Shown: piece by piece, positions 7,777 through 16,609 of the stretch
Layout: each line of letters opens with the position of its first letter
Position numbering within the stretch: position 1 is the stretch's first letter
Assembly (NCBI GenBank): GCA_036725605.1
Contig: DAIMDW010000003.1
Coordinates: 124,001-188,000, forward strand
Length of the DNA: 64,000 nucleotides
Reading direction: 5' to 3'
Origin: CALBTQ01 sp036725605
GTDB lineage: Bacteria; Lernaellota; Lernaellaia; Lernaellales; Lernaellaceae
The notes under the pieces: model-generated
What the model saw: only the letters and a program-made list of their open reading frames with translations
Database searches by the model: none
What the model was told of the DNA's origin: nothing
Position numbers and translations under genes: made by a program

Positions 7777-8639
7777 TGCAATTTTTCACCGATCTGGGCC
7801 GTTTCGAATTCCTGCAATACGCGCTGCTGACCGGCCTGTTGGCCAGTGTGGCTTGCGGCGTGGTCGGCACCTACGTGGTCGTGCGGCGCATCACCTACCT
7901 GGCCGGCGGCATCGCGCATTCGGTGCTGGGCGGCATGGGCCTGGCGCTGTATTTGAACAAAGTCTACGGCTGGACGTTCCTCCATCCGTTCCACGGCGCG
8001 GTGGCGGCGGGCATTTTCTCCGCGTTGCTCATCGGCATGGTCAGCCTCAAGGCACGGCAGCGCGAAGACACGGTCATCGGCGCGATTTGGGCGATCGGCA
8101 TGGCCGTGGGCATTTTGTTCATCGCCAAAACACCCGGCTTCGATCAAAATTTGATGAGCTACCTGTTCGGCAATATCCTGATCGTCTCGCCAAAGGAACT
8201 GTGGTTGATCGCCGGACTCGATTTGATCGTCGTGGTGATCGCCTTCGTCTATTACCACCACTTCACCGCCGTTTGCTTCGATGAGGAATTCGCGCGCCTG
8301 CGCGGCGTGAACGTCGAGTTCTTCTACCTGCTGTTGTTGGTGCTGACCGCATTGACCGTGGTGCTGCTGGTTTCGGTCGTCGGGATCATCATGGTCATCG
8401 CCCTGCTAACATTGCCGGTGGCGATGGCGGCGAATTTCAGCCGCACGCTATGGCACACGATGCTGCTGGCGATCGTCTTGAGCATGGCAATGACCAGCGG
8501 CGGTCTGGCCTTCAGCTACGGCGCGGATCTGCCCAGCGGCGCAACGATCATTGTCCTGGCCGGTTTTGCGTATCTCGTTTCAATTCCACTTAAACACCTG
8601 TGGGAAAGATATAAGCGAGCGAACGGCTCATCGGTCTAG
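7770..8639 (+). CDS. znuB: Metal ABC transporter permease
   Basis: About 289 residues (ATG 7770, or 7776 giving 287). ABC-3 family permease (ZnuB/TroC type) with eight or more hydrophobic helices, including the family-typical VVVRRITYLAGGIAHSVLGG near the N-terminus and VVGIIMVIALLTLPVAMAA. It forms the inner-membrane channel of the importer. It ends 12 bases inside the convergent arsM gene, so the two 3' ends overlap. Confidence 0.9.
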   Translation: MLMQFFTDLGRFEFLQYALLTGLLASVACGVVGTYVVVRRITYLAGGIAHSVLGGMGLALYLNKVYGWTFLHPFHGAVAAGIFSALLIGMVSLKARQREDTVIGAIWAIGMAVGILFIAKTPGFDQNLMSYLFGNILIVSPKELWLIAGLDLIVVVIAFVYYHHFTAVCFDEEFARLRGVNVEFFYLLLLVLTALTVVLLVSVVGIIMVIALLTLPVAMAANFSRTLWHTMLLAIVLSMAMTSGGLAFSYGADLPSGATIIVLAGFAYLVSIPLKHLWERYKRANGSSV

Positions 8640-9431
8640 CGGCTTGCGCGCCTGAATATTCGCCGAGCGGAAAATTTCCTCGACGCCGGTGCCGGGGAAC
8701 CATTCGCGGATCAACTCTTTGCTTTCCTCTTTCAGGTGGATATGGATCGTTTCAAAACCGGCGGCCGCGAGCATACGCTCCAACTCGTTCACCGGCGCCG
8801 CTCCGGCGGCGCAACTGCAATAGTATTGCGGGCTGTTCAACACCTGCGCCGGTATTTCGGCCACAGCCACCACGTCGGAAATCGCCAGTCGCCCGCCCGG
8901 CTTGAGCGTGCGAAACGCGTCATTGAAGACGGCTTGTTTATCCGGCGACAGGTTGATGACGCAATTGGAAATGATCACGTCGACCGTATTGTCGCCGATC
9001 GGCAGATGTTCGATTTCACCCAACCGAAAATCCACGTTGGCAAAGCCGCCGTTCGTGGCGTTCTCCCGCGCTTTGGACAACATATCGGGTGTCATATCCA
9101 CGCCGATCACCTTGCCCGTTTCGCCCACGGCGCGCGCGGCCAAAAAGCAATCGAAGCCGGCGCCGCTGCCCAAATCGACCACCGTTTCGCCGGGATGCAA
9201 CTGCGCCAGAATTTGCGGATTGCCGCAGCCCAAGCCCAGGTTGGCCCCTTCGGGGATGACGGAAAGATCTTCCGTGCTGTACCCCATGCGACGCGACATC
9301 TCTTCTTCAGTGGGTTGCGCGCCGCAACAGGAGGTGGAAACGCAGCCGCAGGACTGGCCTTCTTGTCTGGCTATTTTCCCATAATTCTCACGTACCAGTT
9401 GACGAATTGAATCTTTCTTCGTTTCACTCAT
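8628..9431 (-). CDS. arsM: Arsenite S-adenosylmethionine methyltransferase
   Basis: 267 residues, ATG 9431 with GGGAGAA upstream. The N-terminus has the cysteine-rich CGCVSTSCCG, motif I is VVDLGSGAGFDCFLA, and the conserved catalytic cysteines of ArsM occur in ISNCVINLS and YYCSCAAGA. ArsM methylates As(III) stepwise to methylated, partly volatile species. It is the third gene of an arsR-acr3-arsM operon, which supports the assignment over a generic methyltransferase. Confidence 0.92.
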   Translation of the reverse strand: MSETKKDSIRQLVRENYGKIARQEGQSCGCVSTSCCGAQPTEEEMSRRMGYSTEDLSVIPEGANLGLGCGNPQILAQLHPGETVVDLGSGAGFDCFLAARAVGETGKVIGVDMTPDMLSKARENATNGGFANVDFRLGEIEHLPIGDNTVDVIISNCVINLSPDKQAVFNDAFRTLKPGGRLAISDVVAVAEIPAQVLNSPQYYCSCAAGAAPVNELERMLAAAGFETIHIHLKEESKELIREWFPGTGVEEIFRSANIQARKPLDR

Positions 9432-9455
9432 GACATTCTCCCAGTCGACGCATCG

Positions 9456-10514
9456 TCATGCGGAGACGAAAAACCGCCGACGAAAATACAAAGCGACATG
9501 AACCAAGCCGATCAAGGCGGGCACTTCGACCAACGGTCCGATCACCGCGGCAAACGCGGCGCCATGATGAATTCCGAAGGTCGCGATGGCGACCGCAATG
9601 GCCAACTCGAAATTGTTCGAGGCCGCCGTGAACGACAATGTGGCCGATTGACTGTAGGTCGCCCCAACCTTTTTACTCATGGCGAACGACACCAGGAACA
9701 TCACCACGAAATAGATCAGCAACGGCAGCGCTACACGCAAAACATCGAAGGGCAATTGCACGATGTACTCGCCTTTGAGCGAGAACATCACGACAATCGT
9801 GAACAACAAGGCGATCAGGGTGAGCGGACTGATCTTGGGAATGAACCGCGTGTGATACCATTGCTTGTCTTTAAGGGCGATCAGCGAGAATCGCGTGATC
9901 ACGCCGCCCAAAAACGGTATCCCCAAATAGATGAAAACGCTCTTGGCGATTTGCCCGATCGTGATGTTAACCTCGGCGCCGGTCAGGCCGAACCAATTCG
10001 GCAAAACGGTGATGAAGACATAGGCATAAATCGAGAAAAAGAAAACCTGAAACACGGAATTGAACGCCACCAATCCGGCGCAATATTCAGTGTCGCCGTC
10101 GGCCAATTCATTCCACACAATGACCATGGCGATGCAGCGGGCCAGACCGATCATGATCAGCCCGACCATATACTCCGGGCGATCGCGGAGAAACACGACG
10201 GCCAAAGCGAACATCAATACCGGTCCCACCAACCAGTTTTGCACCAGCGAAAGCAGCAACACCTTCCAATCACGAAAGATGCGTCCCATCTCCTCGTAAC
10301 GGACTTTCGCCAGTGGCGGGTACATCATCAAAATCAAGCCGACGGCCAGCGGAACGTTGGTCGTGCCGACCGAAAACATGTTCCAGAACGTGGCAATGCC
10401 CGGACTGAAATAGCCCCACAAGACGCCCACGGCCATGGCCAGAAAAATCCAGAGAGTCAGGTAACGATCGAGAAAGGATAGATTCCCGGCGACATGAACT
10501 TTTGTTCTCTCCAT
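9456..10514 (-). CDS. acr3: Arsenite efflux transporter, ACR3 family
   Basis: 352 residues with about ten transmembrane helices. The ACR3 signature GLARCIAMVIVWNELADGD, with the conserved transport Cys, is present, as are FNSVFQVFFFSIYAY and the late TAASNNFELAIAVAIA. It expels As(OH)3/As(III) using the proton motive force. AGGTGG precedes the ATG. It sits between arsR (8-base gap) and arsM (24-base gap). Confidence 0.93.
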   Translation of the reverse strand: MERTKVHVAGNLSFLDRYLTLWIFLAMAVGVLWGYFSPGIATFWNMFSVGTTNVPLAVGLILMMYPPLAKVRYEEMGRIFRDWKVLLLSLVQNWLVGPVLMFALAVVFLRDRPEYMVGLIMIGLARCIAMVIVWNELADGDTEYCAGLVAFNSVFQVFFFSIYAYVFITVLPNWFGLTGAEVNITIGQIAKSVFIYLGIPFLGGVITRFSLIALKDKQWYHTRFIPKISPLTLIALLFTIVVMFSLKGEYIVQLPFDVLRVALPLLIYFVVMFLVSFAMSKKVGATYSQSATLSFTAASNNFELAIAVAIATFGIHHGAAFAAVIGPLVEVPALIGLVHVALYFRRRFFVSA

Positions 10515-10522
10515 TCAACCAC

Positions 10523-10894
10523 CTATTGCCGGCACGACCGGGTGGCGCCGCATTGACGATTGGCCTGCCATCGATCCAACGCTTTCAACAGTTTTTTGGT
10601 CGTCGTGTTTTCAGTCAGCCGGCGCACCGAGTTGATAACTTCCCTTCGCGCCTCGTCGAGCGGCTCGGCCATACGATAGAAAATCCATACGGCTTCGCGA
10701 CGATCCTGCACCAGCCCCGCGTTGAGCAGATATCGCAAATGACGTGATGCCTTGGACTGGGTGATCGCCAGTACCTCCACGAAATCGCACACGCACAGTT
10801 CCTCGCGACGCACCAACATCGCCAACATGGCCAGACGGGTTTCATCGGCCAACGCTTTATATAATTGCCCCAGTTCGCGCATATCAGTCCTCAT
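10523..10894 (-). CDS. arsR: ArsR-family arsenic-responsive repressor
   Basis: 123 residues from ATG 10894 (AGGTG upstream). A winged helix-turn-helix with LADETRLAMLAMLVRREELCVCDFVEVL and TQSKASRHLRYLLNAGLV; the ELCVC motif is the classic As(III)-binding cysteine pair at the recognition helix. Cys residues near the end (CGATRSC) may add ligands. It should repress arsR-acr3-arsM until arsenite binds. The 189-bp divergent region to the DUF4382 lipoprotein is AT-rich and contains CTTAT...ATAAG arms that could be its operator. Confidence 0.92.
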   Translation of the reverse strand: MRTDMRELGQLYKALADETRLAMLAMLVRREELCVCDFVEVLAITQSKASRHLRYLLNAGLVQDRREAVWIFYRMAEPLDEARREVINSVRRLTENTTTKKLLKALDRWQANRQCGATRSCRQ

Positions 10895-11083
10895 GATTTT
10901 TCACCTTATATTCGTTTATCCGGTTATATGCAATAAGAAAATGGATCGCATAAACATTATAGTATTCAACCTTGTAGCTTACTGCTTTTTCCTTTACGGA
11001 AAATTTCGCCTGTGTTCAAATGATGGGAAGAAGGCCTGTATTTAAAAGCGGGTCTTAAGGACCATTTCTAAAAGGAGATCACC

Positions 11084-11983
11084 ATGAAAACGATTCATCC
11101 TTTCTTCTTCCTGGCTGTGGTAGCGGTGATTGTTGTTTTCGGGTACGCCTGCCAAAACGACGACGATGATGATAGCGGCGGCGATGCCGACTTCACCTTA
11201 GTGATGATCGACGCGCCGGTGGACGATGCGGAGGCGATCAACCTGACCGTCGAAGAAGTGGCCGTTCATGCGTTCCACATGACCGACAACGACGACGACG
11301 CGACCGACGACGATGCGACCGACGACGACGGCAACGCCGATGAATCCGGTTGGTTCACCCTGGACGTCGAACCGGCGCGCTATAATCTTTTGGAACTGCA
11401 AAACAACGCAGAGGTTGTGCTGGCCGAGCAAACGCTGCCCTCCGGCGACTACAACGAGATTCGCCTGATTCTGACCTGCGAGGGTGACGATGCGCCGGAG
11501 ATCGTGATCGACGGCGAGAGCAAAGCGCTGACCGTGCCCAGCGGTTGCCAAAGCGGCTTCAAACTCAAGGGGCAGTTCACTTTGGCCGAAGGCGCGCAAA
11601 CAAAGTTGATCATGGATTTCGACATGCGCAAGTCGGTGCATGAAACCGGCAACGACAAGTACCTGCTTTCGCCGGTGGTGCGTCTCATCCAGGCCGATGC
11701 GGCCGGTACGATCACCGGGGAAATTTCGCCGGCCGTTCCGCGCGCCATCGTCTACGTGTTCGCGACCGGCACGTTCACCGGCGACAATTTCGACGATGCG
11801 GAAAACTCGACGATCGTCCGCGACGACGGCAGTTTTGTCCTCGCCGCTCTGCCCGCCGGTGTTTACGACCTCGTCGTCTCCGCCGCCGGCTACGAAGTGA
11901 AAATCTACCTCGAAGGCTATACGGTCGAAGCCGGAGTCGATCATGTCCTGGACGCTCCGCTCGAATTGACGCCCAGCGAATAA
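11084..11983 (+). CDS. DUF4382 lipoprotein with Asp-rich insert
   Basis: 299 residues; AAAAGGAGA precedes the ATG. Signal peptide ending GYAC, with Cys23 the probable lipidation site, then a short Asp run. The domain begins FTLVMIDAPVDDAEAINLTVEEVAVH, which fits DUF4382, but right after the first strands it carries a second Asp/Ala/Thr-rich insertion (about residues 67-86) before domain strands resume at SGWFTLDV. The C-terminal part (about 205-295) resembles a carboxypeptidase-regulatory-like fold (DGSFVLAALPAGVYDLVVSAAGYE). Likely a surface-exposed binding protein of unknown ligand. A strong terminator follows; it is divergent from the ars operon with no evident functional link. Confidence 0.8.
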   Translation: MKTIHPFFFLAVVAVIVVFGYACQNDDDDDSGGDADFTLVMIDAPVDDAEAINLTVEEVAVHAFHMTDNDDDATDDDATDDDGNADESGWFTLDVEPARYNLLELQNNAEVVLAEQTLPSGDYNEIRLILTCEGDDAPEIVIDGESKALTVPSGCQSGFKLKGQFTLAEGAQTKLIMDFDMRKSVHETGNDKYLLSPVVRLIQADAAGTITGEISPAVPRAIVYVFATGTFTGDNFDDAENSTIVRDDGSFVLAALPAGVYDLVVSAAGYEVKIYLEGYTVEAGVDHVLDAPLELTPSE

Positions 11984-12007
11984 TCCGGCGCTGAATATCG
12001 TTATTAA

Positions 12008-12030
12008 GCCCGCCGCCCGGCGGGCTTTTT
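12008..12030 (+). terminator. Rho-independent terminator after the DUF4382 lipoprotein
   Basis: GCCCGCCG-CC-CGGCGGGC, a perfect stem, followed by five T, 25 bases after the stop codon. Confidence 0.92.
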
Positions 12031-12051
12031 CATGCTTGCTCAATATTTATA

Positions 12052-12069
12052 ATTACTATATTTAGTAAT
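12052..12069. promoter_or_regulatory. Operator-like palindrome upstream of the gluzincin lipoprotein
   Basis: ATTACTA-TATT-TAGTAAT, perfect 7-bp arms, 24 bases before the GTG at 12094. A TATAAT (12048-12053) overlaps its left edge, without a good -35. Placement suits a repressor site, but the factor is unknown. Confidence 0.4.
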
Positions 12070-12093
12070 ATATACACTTATTGGAGTTGTTTC

Positions 12094-13254
12094 GTGAAGC
12101 GGATCTTGCTTATTTGCCTTGGTCTACTTTTGTTTGTCGGATGTTTTTATTTAGCCGTCGCCGAAGAAACCAAGGTCCGGTTCATGGAGCTGCAACCGCC
12201 GTTTCGCTCCTTGCTGACCGCCGACGAATCCGCTCTTGTGCGAAATAAGGTCACTACCGCCTATCCCTATGCCCTAGACCGGGTATGCACATTGTTCGAC
12301 GACGAAAAGCTGCGCAAACTGTTTGATCCCTTGCTCGTCGCCATTTACGACCACGCCCCGCAGGCCAATCGCCTGGGGCAAAGCGTCATGATCGACAGTT
12401 ACAATCATCGTCGTCAGGGAATCACTTTGTTTGCCATCCCGATTTTGTACGGCAACCATTCGACGGAAAAAATCGTCGTGCACGAGATGATCCATGCGTC
12501 ATTCGAAAAACATTGTTCATTTCGTGAAATGATAAGTCGTCCGGACATATTGAACGAAGGCATCGCCTATTTCGGAGCCGATCAGATAGATGAATACCTG
12601 ACCAGCAACCTTAATCGTGGTTGGCCGAAAATGAGCGTCAAAGAGATTATCGAGGACAAATCGAATTTCAAGTATTTCCGTGAAGTCACCTTCGGCTATT
12701 GCCTGCAACATGAATACGGCGAACAAAAGTATCTGGAAATCGTCCGCCGGATGTATCGCGGCAAACGGTGGAAAGCGACGGTCGAGTCCGTCACCGGCGA
12801 TTCCTGGAAAACGGTCAAGGCCAAATGCAAGGGACATTTGCTGCAAATGCTCAGTGACCGCATCGACGCCGCCGAACCTTATCGCAAAACGAAACGCGCC
12901 TATAAAAACAAGGATTACACCAAGGCAATCGAATTGGGATTGCCGCTTATGGCGCAAGAGGATTTTCCCTGGCGTATTTCCACGGCGTGGTGCGTCGCCT
13001 GGTCGTATCGCAAAGCACAACAGTTGGATGAAGCTCTCGATGTGTTCGAACAAATCCGCCAAGGCAAATTCGGGCCGACGAACCTCAATGACAACGCCGC
13101 CTACTACGTTATCGACACCCTGATTACCGCCGGAAAGTGCGAGCAAGCAAAAGCCAACCGGGAAGAATACCAACGCCTCTACCAATCGTTCTGGCAGAAC
13201 TGGCGTGACGATTTGAACAAGATGATCAAGGAATGCAATCCGGCTCCGGAGTAG
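12094..13254 (+). CDS. Putative gluzincin-type metalloprotease lipoprotein with TPR-like tail
   Basis: 386 residues from a GTG preceded by GGAG. Signal peptide with LLFVGC, so probably a lipoprotein anchored at Cys17. The zinc motif VVHEMIHASF (HExxH) is followed by LNEGIAYF about 24 residues later, whose Glu is the third zinc ligand in peptidase-MA (gluzincin) proteins. The last third holds repeat-like helices (YKNKDYTKAIELGLPLM, KAQQLDEALDVFEQI) similar to TPRs. Probably cleaves or binds proteins at the cell envelope; substrate unknown. Confidence 0.75.
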   Translation: MKRILLICLGLLLFVGCFYLAVAEETKVRFMELQPPFRSLLTADESALVRNKVTTAYPYALDRVCTLFDDEKLRKLFDPLLVAIYDHAPQANRLGQSVMIDSYNHRRQGITLFAIPILYGNHSTEKIVVHEMIHASFEKHCSFREMISRPDILNEGIAYFGADQIDEYLTSNLNRGWPKMSVKEIIEDKSNFKYFREVTFGYCLQHEYGEQKYLEIVRRMYRGKRWKATVESVTGDSWKTVKAKCKGHLLQMLSDRIDAAEPYRKTKRAYKNKDYTKAIELGLPLMAQEDFPWRISTAWCVAWSYRKAQQLDEALDVFEQIRQGKFGPTNLNDNAAYYVIDTLITAGKCEQAKANREEYQRLYQSFWQNWRDDLNKMIKECNPAPE

Positions 13255-13290
13255 ACACCGCCGGCGGAAGCTGCCGCACAAGAAAGCTGA

Positions 13291-14031
13291 TCACTTCGTC
13301 GCGACGATCACCAGGCGTTGCGCGTTGTGGTTATATGGACCGCCGTCCAGATTGCCGAATACTTTGACGGCGCCAAAGCCCACATCCAACAAGAGCGTCT
13401 TGAGTTCCACCGCCGAATAGAGACGATGCTCCACGATGGTTTCGTACCGCTCGTTGCCTTTGAGCAGAATCCACTTGCTGCGAATCCACCCCCAATCCTG
13501 CATGACTTCACGATGCTCGACCACGATCAGACCATCGTCGGTTTCGCGCCAATCGCGTTCGCGGAAAATGTGCGCCAGCACTTCCTTGCTCATCATCTCG
13601 ATGATGAATTTTCCGCCCGGGCGCAGGCTGCGTAACACGTTTGCCAACACCTGCCGGTCCTCCGCCGGATCGGCGAAGTAGCTGAACGAAGTGAAGAGAC
13701 TCAACGTCAGATCGAAGGAATTTTCTTCGACGAAACGGCGCATGTCTTCCTGCACCAGGCGCAGTTCGACGCCGGCCGCGGCGGCGCGTTCGCGGGCTTC
13801 ATCCAGAAACGCCGTCATACGATCGACGCCGGTCACGCGAAAACCACGTTCGGCCAAGGCCAGCGAATGACGGCCGGGACCGCAACATAAATCCAGCACG
13901 TCGCACGGCTCGGCAATATCGGCCAACGTGAGAACCTGCGTAATTTCAATTTCCGCGCTCTCCCATTGTTCGGAGGTGAACATGGTCGGGGCAAAATTTT
14001 GCCAAAAGCTGTCGTCGTCATGCCATTTCAT
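13291..14031 (-). CDS. Class I SAM-dependent methyltransferase
   Basis: 246 residues from ATG 14031, which has a near-ideal AAGGAGGAAA 8 bases upstream. Motif I is VLDLCCGPGRHSLALAERG and is followed by VTGVDRMTAFLDEARERA and LRPGGKFIIEM. These define a small-molecule methyltransferase of the Methyltransf_25/11 type; the acceptor is unknown. Its start region overlaps the last 14 bases of the PLP decarboxylase gene, so both are likely translated from one mRNA, suggesting a decarboxylated amine as possible substrate. Confidence 0.82.
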   Translation of the reverse strand: MKWHDDDSFWQNFAPTMFTSEQWESAEIEITQVLTLADIAEPCDVLDLCCGPGRHSLALAERGFRVTGVDRMTAFLDEARERAAAAGVELRLVQEDMRRFVEENSFDLTLSLFTSFSYFADPAEDRQVLANVLRSLRPGGKFIIEMMSKEVLAHIFRERDWRETDDGLIVVEHREVMQDWGWIRSKWILLKGNERYETIVEHRLYSAVELKTLLLDVGFGAVKVFGNLDGGPYNHNAQRLVIVATK

Positions 14032-15433
14032 TGTTGTTTCCTCCTTCAACAAGGATTTCCTCGGCCAGGGCCGTCACCGCCCGGTGCAAACGCGGCCACC
14101 ATGGTTCATGTTCAGGCTTCATGACCACGCTACGCAACACGGTCACGTACTGTTCATCCCATTGCACCTGCGGCCAACGCACCGCCAACATGGCGCGTTC
14201 CATTTTGTACTTGGCCAGATAAACATTATGCTCGCCCGGTTCCATTGCACGCGCAAACAACCGCTCGCTCCAGCCGCTGATTTGCGAGGTCGTCACCGTA
14301 CCTCCCGGCGGAAACGGCGCAAAACAGAGAATGTCGGTTTCCGGTTCGCATACCAGGTGCAGCACTTCGCTTTGCTCGATCGCCTCCGCCCAAGCCACCG
14401 TGGCGCGACGACCGGCCGCCAGCATCTCCCCCAAGCCGGCATGCGGCAACAACGGAACGGCGCGCAGGGTCGTCCACAATGCGGCGGCCGCCGCTCCAGC
14501 CCGCGAGCATTCGAGCGAAATCTCGCCCAGGTGCAAATCGCCGGAAGTGAAATAGGTGTACGGGCTTTCGTGACGATAAAAGCGTCCGACAGCCGGGTCG
14601 GCAAAAATCACGCACCCGCAACCATAGGGCTGCAATCCGTGCTTGTGCGGATCGAGCACCACGCTGTCGGCCTGAGCGATAACCCGGAAAGGCGCGGCGT
14701 CGATCGCCGGCGGCGTGCGTTGGGCCAGCAGCGCAAAAAATCCCCCGTAGGCCGCATCGACATGAACGCGCGCACCATAACGACGGGCTATCGGAATGAT
14801 CTTGTCCAACGGATCGATCGCGCCCAGGCCGGTCGTGCCCAACGTCACCACCACGGTACCGATATCACCGGCGGCCAAACGTCGGGCCAGCGCATCGACC
14901 GACAACCGGCCGCGTTCATCGATCGGCAATGTCACGCCCTCGACGCCCAGCACGCGACACATGCGCTCATGCGTGTAATGCGCGTTGGCGCCAAAGGCGA
15001 TTTTCTTTCCCGGATGCGATTCGCGCGCGATCCACAACGCTTCCAGATTGGCGATTGTCCCACTGCTGGTCAGATGCCCGAGATAGCCGGCGGGCGCGGT
15101 GGGAAAACCAAGCATCACCGCCAATTGCGCAACGGCCTCGGTCTCCAACTTTGCCGTGCCCGGTCCGCCGTCGAGCGCGTGGTTGTTGGGATTGATGAGC
15201 ATCGTCAACGCATAGGCCGCCCAGGCCGCCGGGTGCGGTGGTTTGAGCATCTGGCCGGCATAGCGCGGATGGAAGAACGGATAATTGTCGCGCAAACGGT
15301 CGGCCAGCTCATGCATGGCGGCGATCATTTCATCGGAAACCGTTTCGCACTGATGTTCCGGCCATTGCGCTTCCCACGATTCGAGTTGCGTCACGGCTTC
15401 ACATAGAAGATTCACCCAAGCGTCGCGCTTCAT
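14018..15433 (-). CDS. Group II PLP-dependent amino acid decarboxylase-like protein
   Basis: 471 residues. The fold-type I signature is clear: TSSGTIANLEALW (phosphate binding), VHVDAAYGG (Asp contacting the pyridine nitrogen, with stacking His family region) and LDPHKHGLQPYGCG with the Schiff-base Lys. The group includes glutamate, aromatic, histidine, diaminobutyrate and aspartate decarboxylases; the sequence does not fix which. It overlaps the methyltransferase gene downstream. Confidence 0.85.
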   Translation of the reverse strand: MKRDAWVNLLCEAVTQLESWEAQWPEHQCETVSDEMIAAMHELADRLRDNYPFFHPRYAGQMLKPPHPAAWAAYALTMLINPNNHALDGGPGTAKLETEAVAQLAVMLGFPTAPAGYLGHLTSSGTIANLEALWIARESHPGKKIAFGANAHYTHERMCRVLGVEGVTLPIDERGRLSVDALARRLAAGDIGTVVVTLGTTGLGAIDPLDKIIPIARRYGARVHVDAAYGGFFALLAQRTPPAIDAAPFRVIAQADSVVLDPHKHGLQPYGCGCVIFADPAVGRFYRHESPYTYFTSGDLHLGEISLECSRAGAAAAALWTTLRAVPLLPHAGLGEMLAAGRRATVAWAEAIEQSEVLHLVCEPETDILCFAPFPPGGTVTTSQISGWSERLFARAMEPGEHNVYLAKYKMERAMLAVRWPQVQWDEQYVTVLRSVVMKPEHEPWWPRLHRAVTALAEEILVEGGNNNEMA

Positions 15434-15632
15434 CGCCTCCTCACGATCTGCGGTTTGATCGCATTATGCCAAAGGAAGAAGCCTTTGACGATGCGCCTGC
15501 GCCACAAAGGCATTTCATGTTGACATTCAAACCGAGGTACGCAATTTTTGAAACAGAAAAGAAAACTTGCAGGAATTCGACACCATTTCCATCGCCGTTT
15601 CCAACGGCACAAAAAAATAACGGGAGGAGAAA

Positions 15633-16478
15633 ATGAAGAACAAAACTTTATTAATTTTCATTTTGCTCATCATGCTTGTCTCGGCGGTATCGGCGATCGG
15701 TTGCTCATGCGGCGACGATGACGACGATAACGACGACAACAACGATGCATCCGACGATGATGACGACGACGACAACGACACAGGCGATGACGACGACACA
15801 GGCGACGACGACGATGACGATACCGGAGACGACGACACCGGCGATGATGACGATGACGATGACGCCTGGTGGCCGCCGACGCCGGGGCTCACGATGATCT
15901 ACAGCACCACCGAATGGACCTTGCTGACCTTCGAATTTCCCGCCACGGTGATCGGCGACGACTCGTATCAGGGCGGCACCTACACGAAATTCGAATTCGG
16001 CGATCTGGATGCCACCGACGCAATCGGCGTGGAGGCCTGGTTCGACATGACCACCGTCGACGAACTGGGCTTTAAAGGCGCCAACATGTACTGGACCGAC
16101 GAAAAGAAAGCGGGGGAGCCCGACGGTTCGTTCGTGATGGACGACCCGATCATCATCTATTTCTCCGACGTCGCGGATGATCCGCAAACCAGCGAGGCCG
16201 ACGGCGAATGGTCCGACCCGACGTACGGCGAGGTGCCCGTGACCATGGAGATCGAATCCACAACCACCGATTTGGACGCGACGGTTACGGTTCCTTACGG
16301 CACGGTCGAACATTGCCGCGCCGTGGATGTCGTCATCTCCGAGGATTTCGCGCACACCTATGTGGACCGCACGGTTTCCGCAACGCTGTACGTGCACAGC
16401 GACCTGGGATTGGTGAAAATGGAAGGCGACTTCATTTTCGGCTTCCTGCTGGAACTCAAAGAAATCGTTTCGTACTAA
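15633..16478 (+). CDS. Asp-rich-linker lipoprotein, unknown beta-rich domain
   Basis: 281 residues; GGGAGGAG precedes the ATG. Signal peptide ends SAIGC with Cys24, followed by a second Cys and an Asp/Asn/Thr/Gly linker over residues 28-77. The 200-residue body (starting AWWPPTPG) alternates hydrophobic and polar residues as in a beta sandwich or barrel, with conserved-looking aromatic positions, but I do not recognise it. Likely displayed at the surface on a long acidic tether. A perfect hairpin terminator follows 16 bases downstream. TTGACA at 15520-15525 is a possible -35 with a poor -10. Confidence 0.75.
   Translation: MKNKTLLIFILLIMLVSAVSAIGCSCGDDDDDNDDNNDASDDDDDDDNDTGDDDDTGDDDDDDTGDDDTGDDDDDDDAWWPPTPGLTMIYSTTEWTLLTFEFPATVIGDDSYQGGTYTKFEFGDLDATDAIGVEAWFDMTTVDELGFKGANMYWTDEKKAGEPDGSFVMDDPIIIYFSDVADDPQTSEADGEWSDPTYGEVPVTMEIESTTTDLDATVTVPYGTVEHCRAVDVVISEDFAHTYVDRTVSATLYVHSDLGLVKMEGDFIFGFLLELKEIVSY
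15714..15863 (+). repeat. Asp-codon tract (lipoprotein linker)
   Basis: GAC/GAT codons with interspersed Asn, Thr and Gly (GAC GAC ACC GGC pattern) immediately after the lipobox of the gene at 15633. Same composition as the tracts near 1717, 22920, 55470, 60437 and 62770. Confidence 0.85.
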
Positions 16479-16493
16479 AGCGATCGTTCATCG

Positions 16494-16523
16494 AGCCCGT
16501 CATTTCGGAAGAAGTGACGGGCT
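16494..16523 (+). terminator. Hairpin terminator with GGAA tetraloop
   Basis: AGCCCGTCATTTC pairs with GAAGTGACGGGCT over 13 bp (one T-G wobble) around a GGAA loop of the GNRA type. It begins 16 bases after the stop at 16478. The T-tract is weak (TCGTCC), so termination may be partial. Confidence 0.7.
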
Positions 16524-16543
16524 TCGTCCATCCGATAATCCGC

Positions 16544-16573
16544 TTGACAGTTCTTATCCGCTTTTGCCTTACT
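16544..16573 (+). promoter_or_regulatory. Possible promoter of the GT4 gene
   Basis: TTGACA (16544-16549) with a weak -10 (CTTACT, 18-base spacing, preceded by a TGC that could act as extended -10). It lies between the preceding terminator and the ATG at 16610. Confidence 0.35.
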
Positions 16574-16609
16574 GGTTAGCGAATTTTGGAAAACCCTAAC
16601 CGAGTGTCC

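Noticed and set aside
13928..15406. 492-codon plus-strand open frame
   Set aside because: Antisense shadow of the PLP decarboxylase gene, whose PLP motifs are intact.
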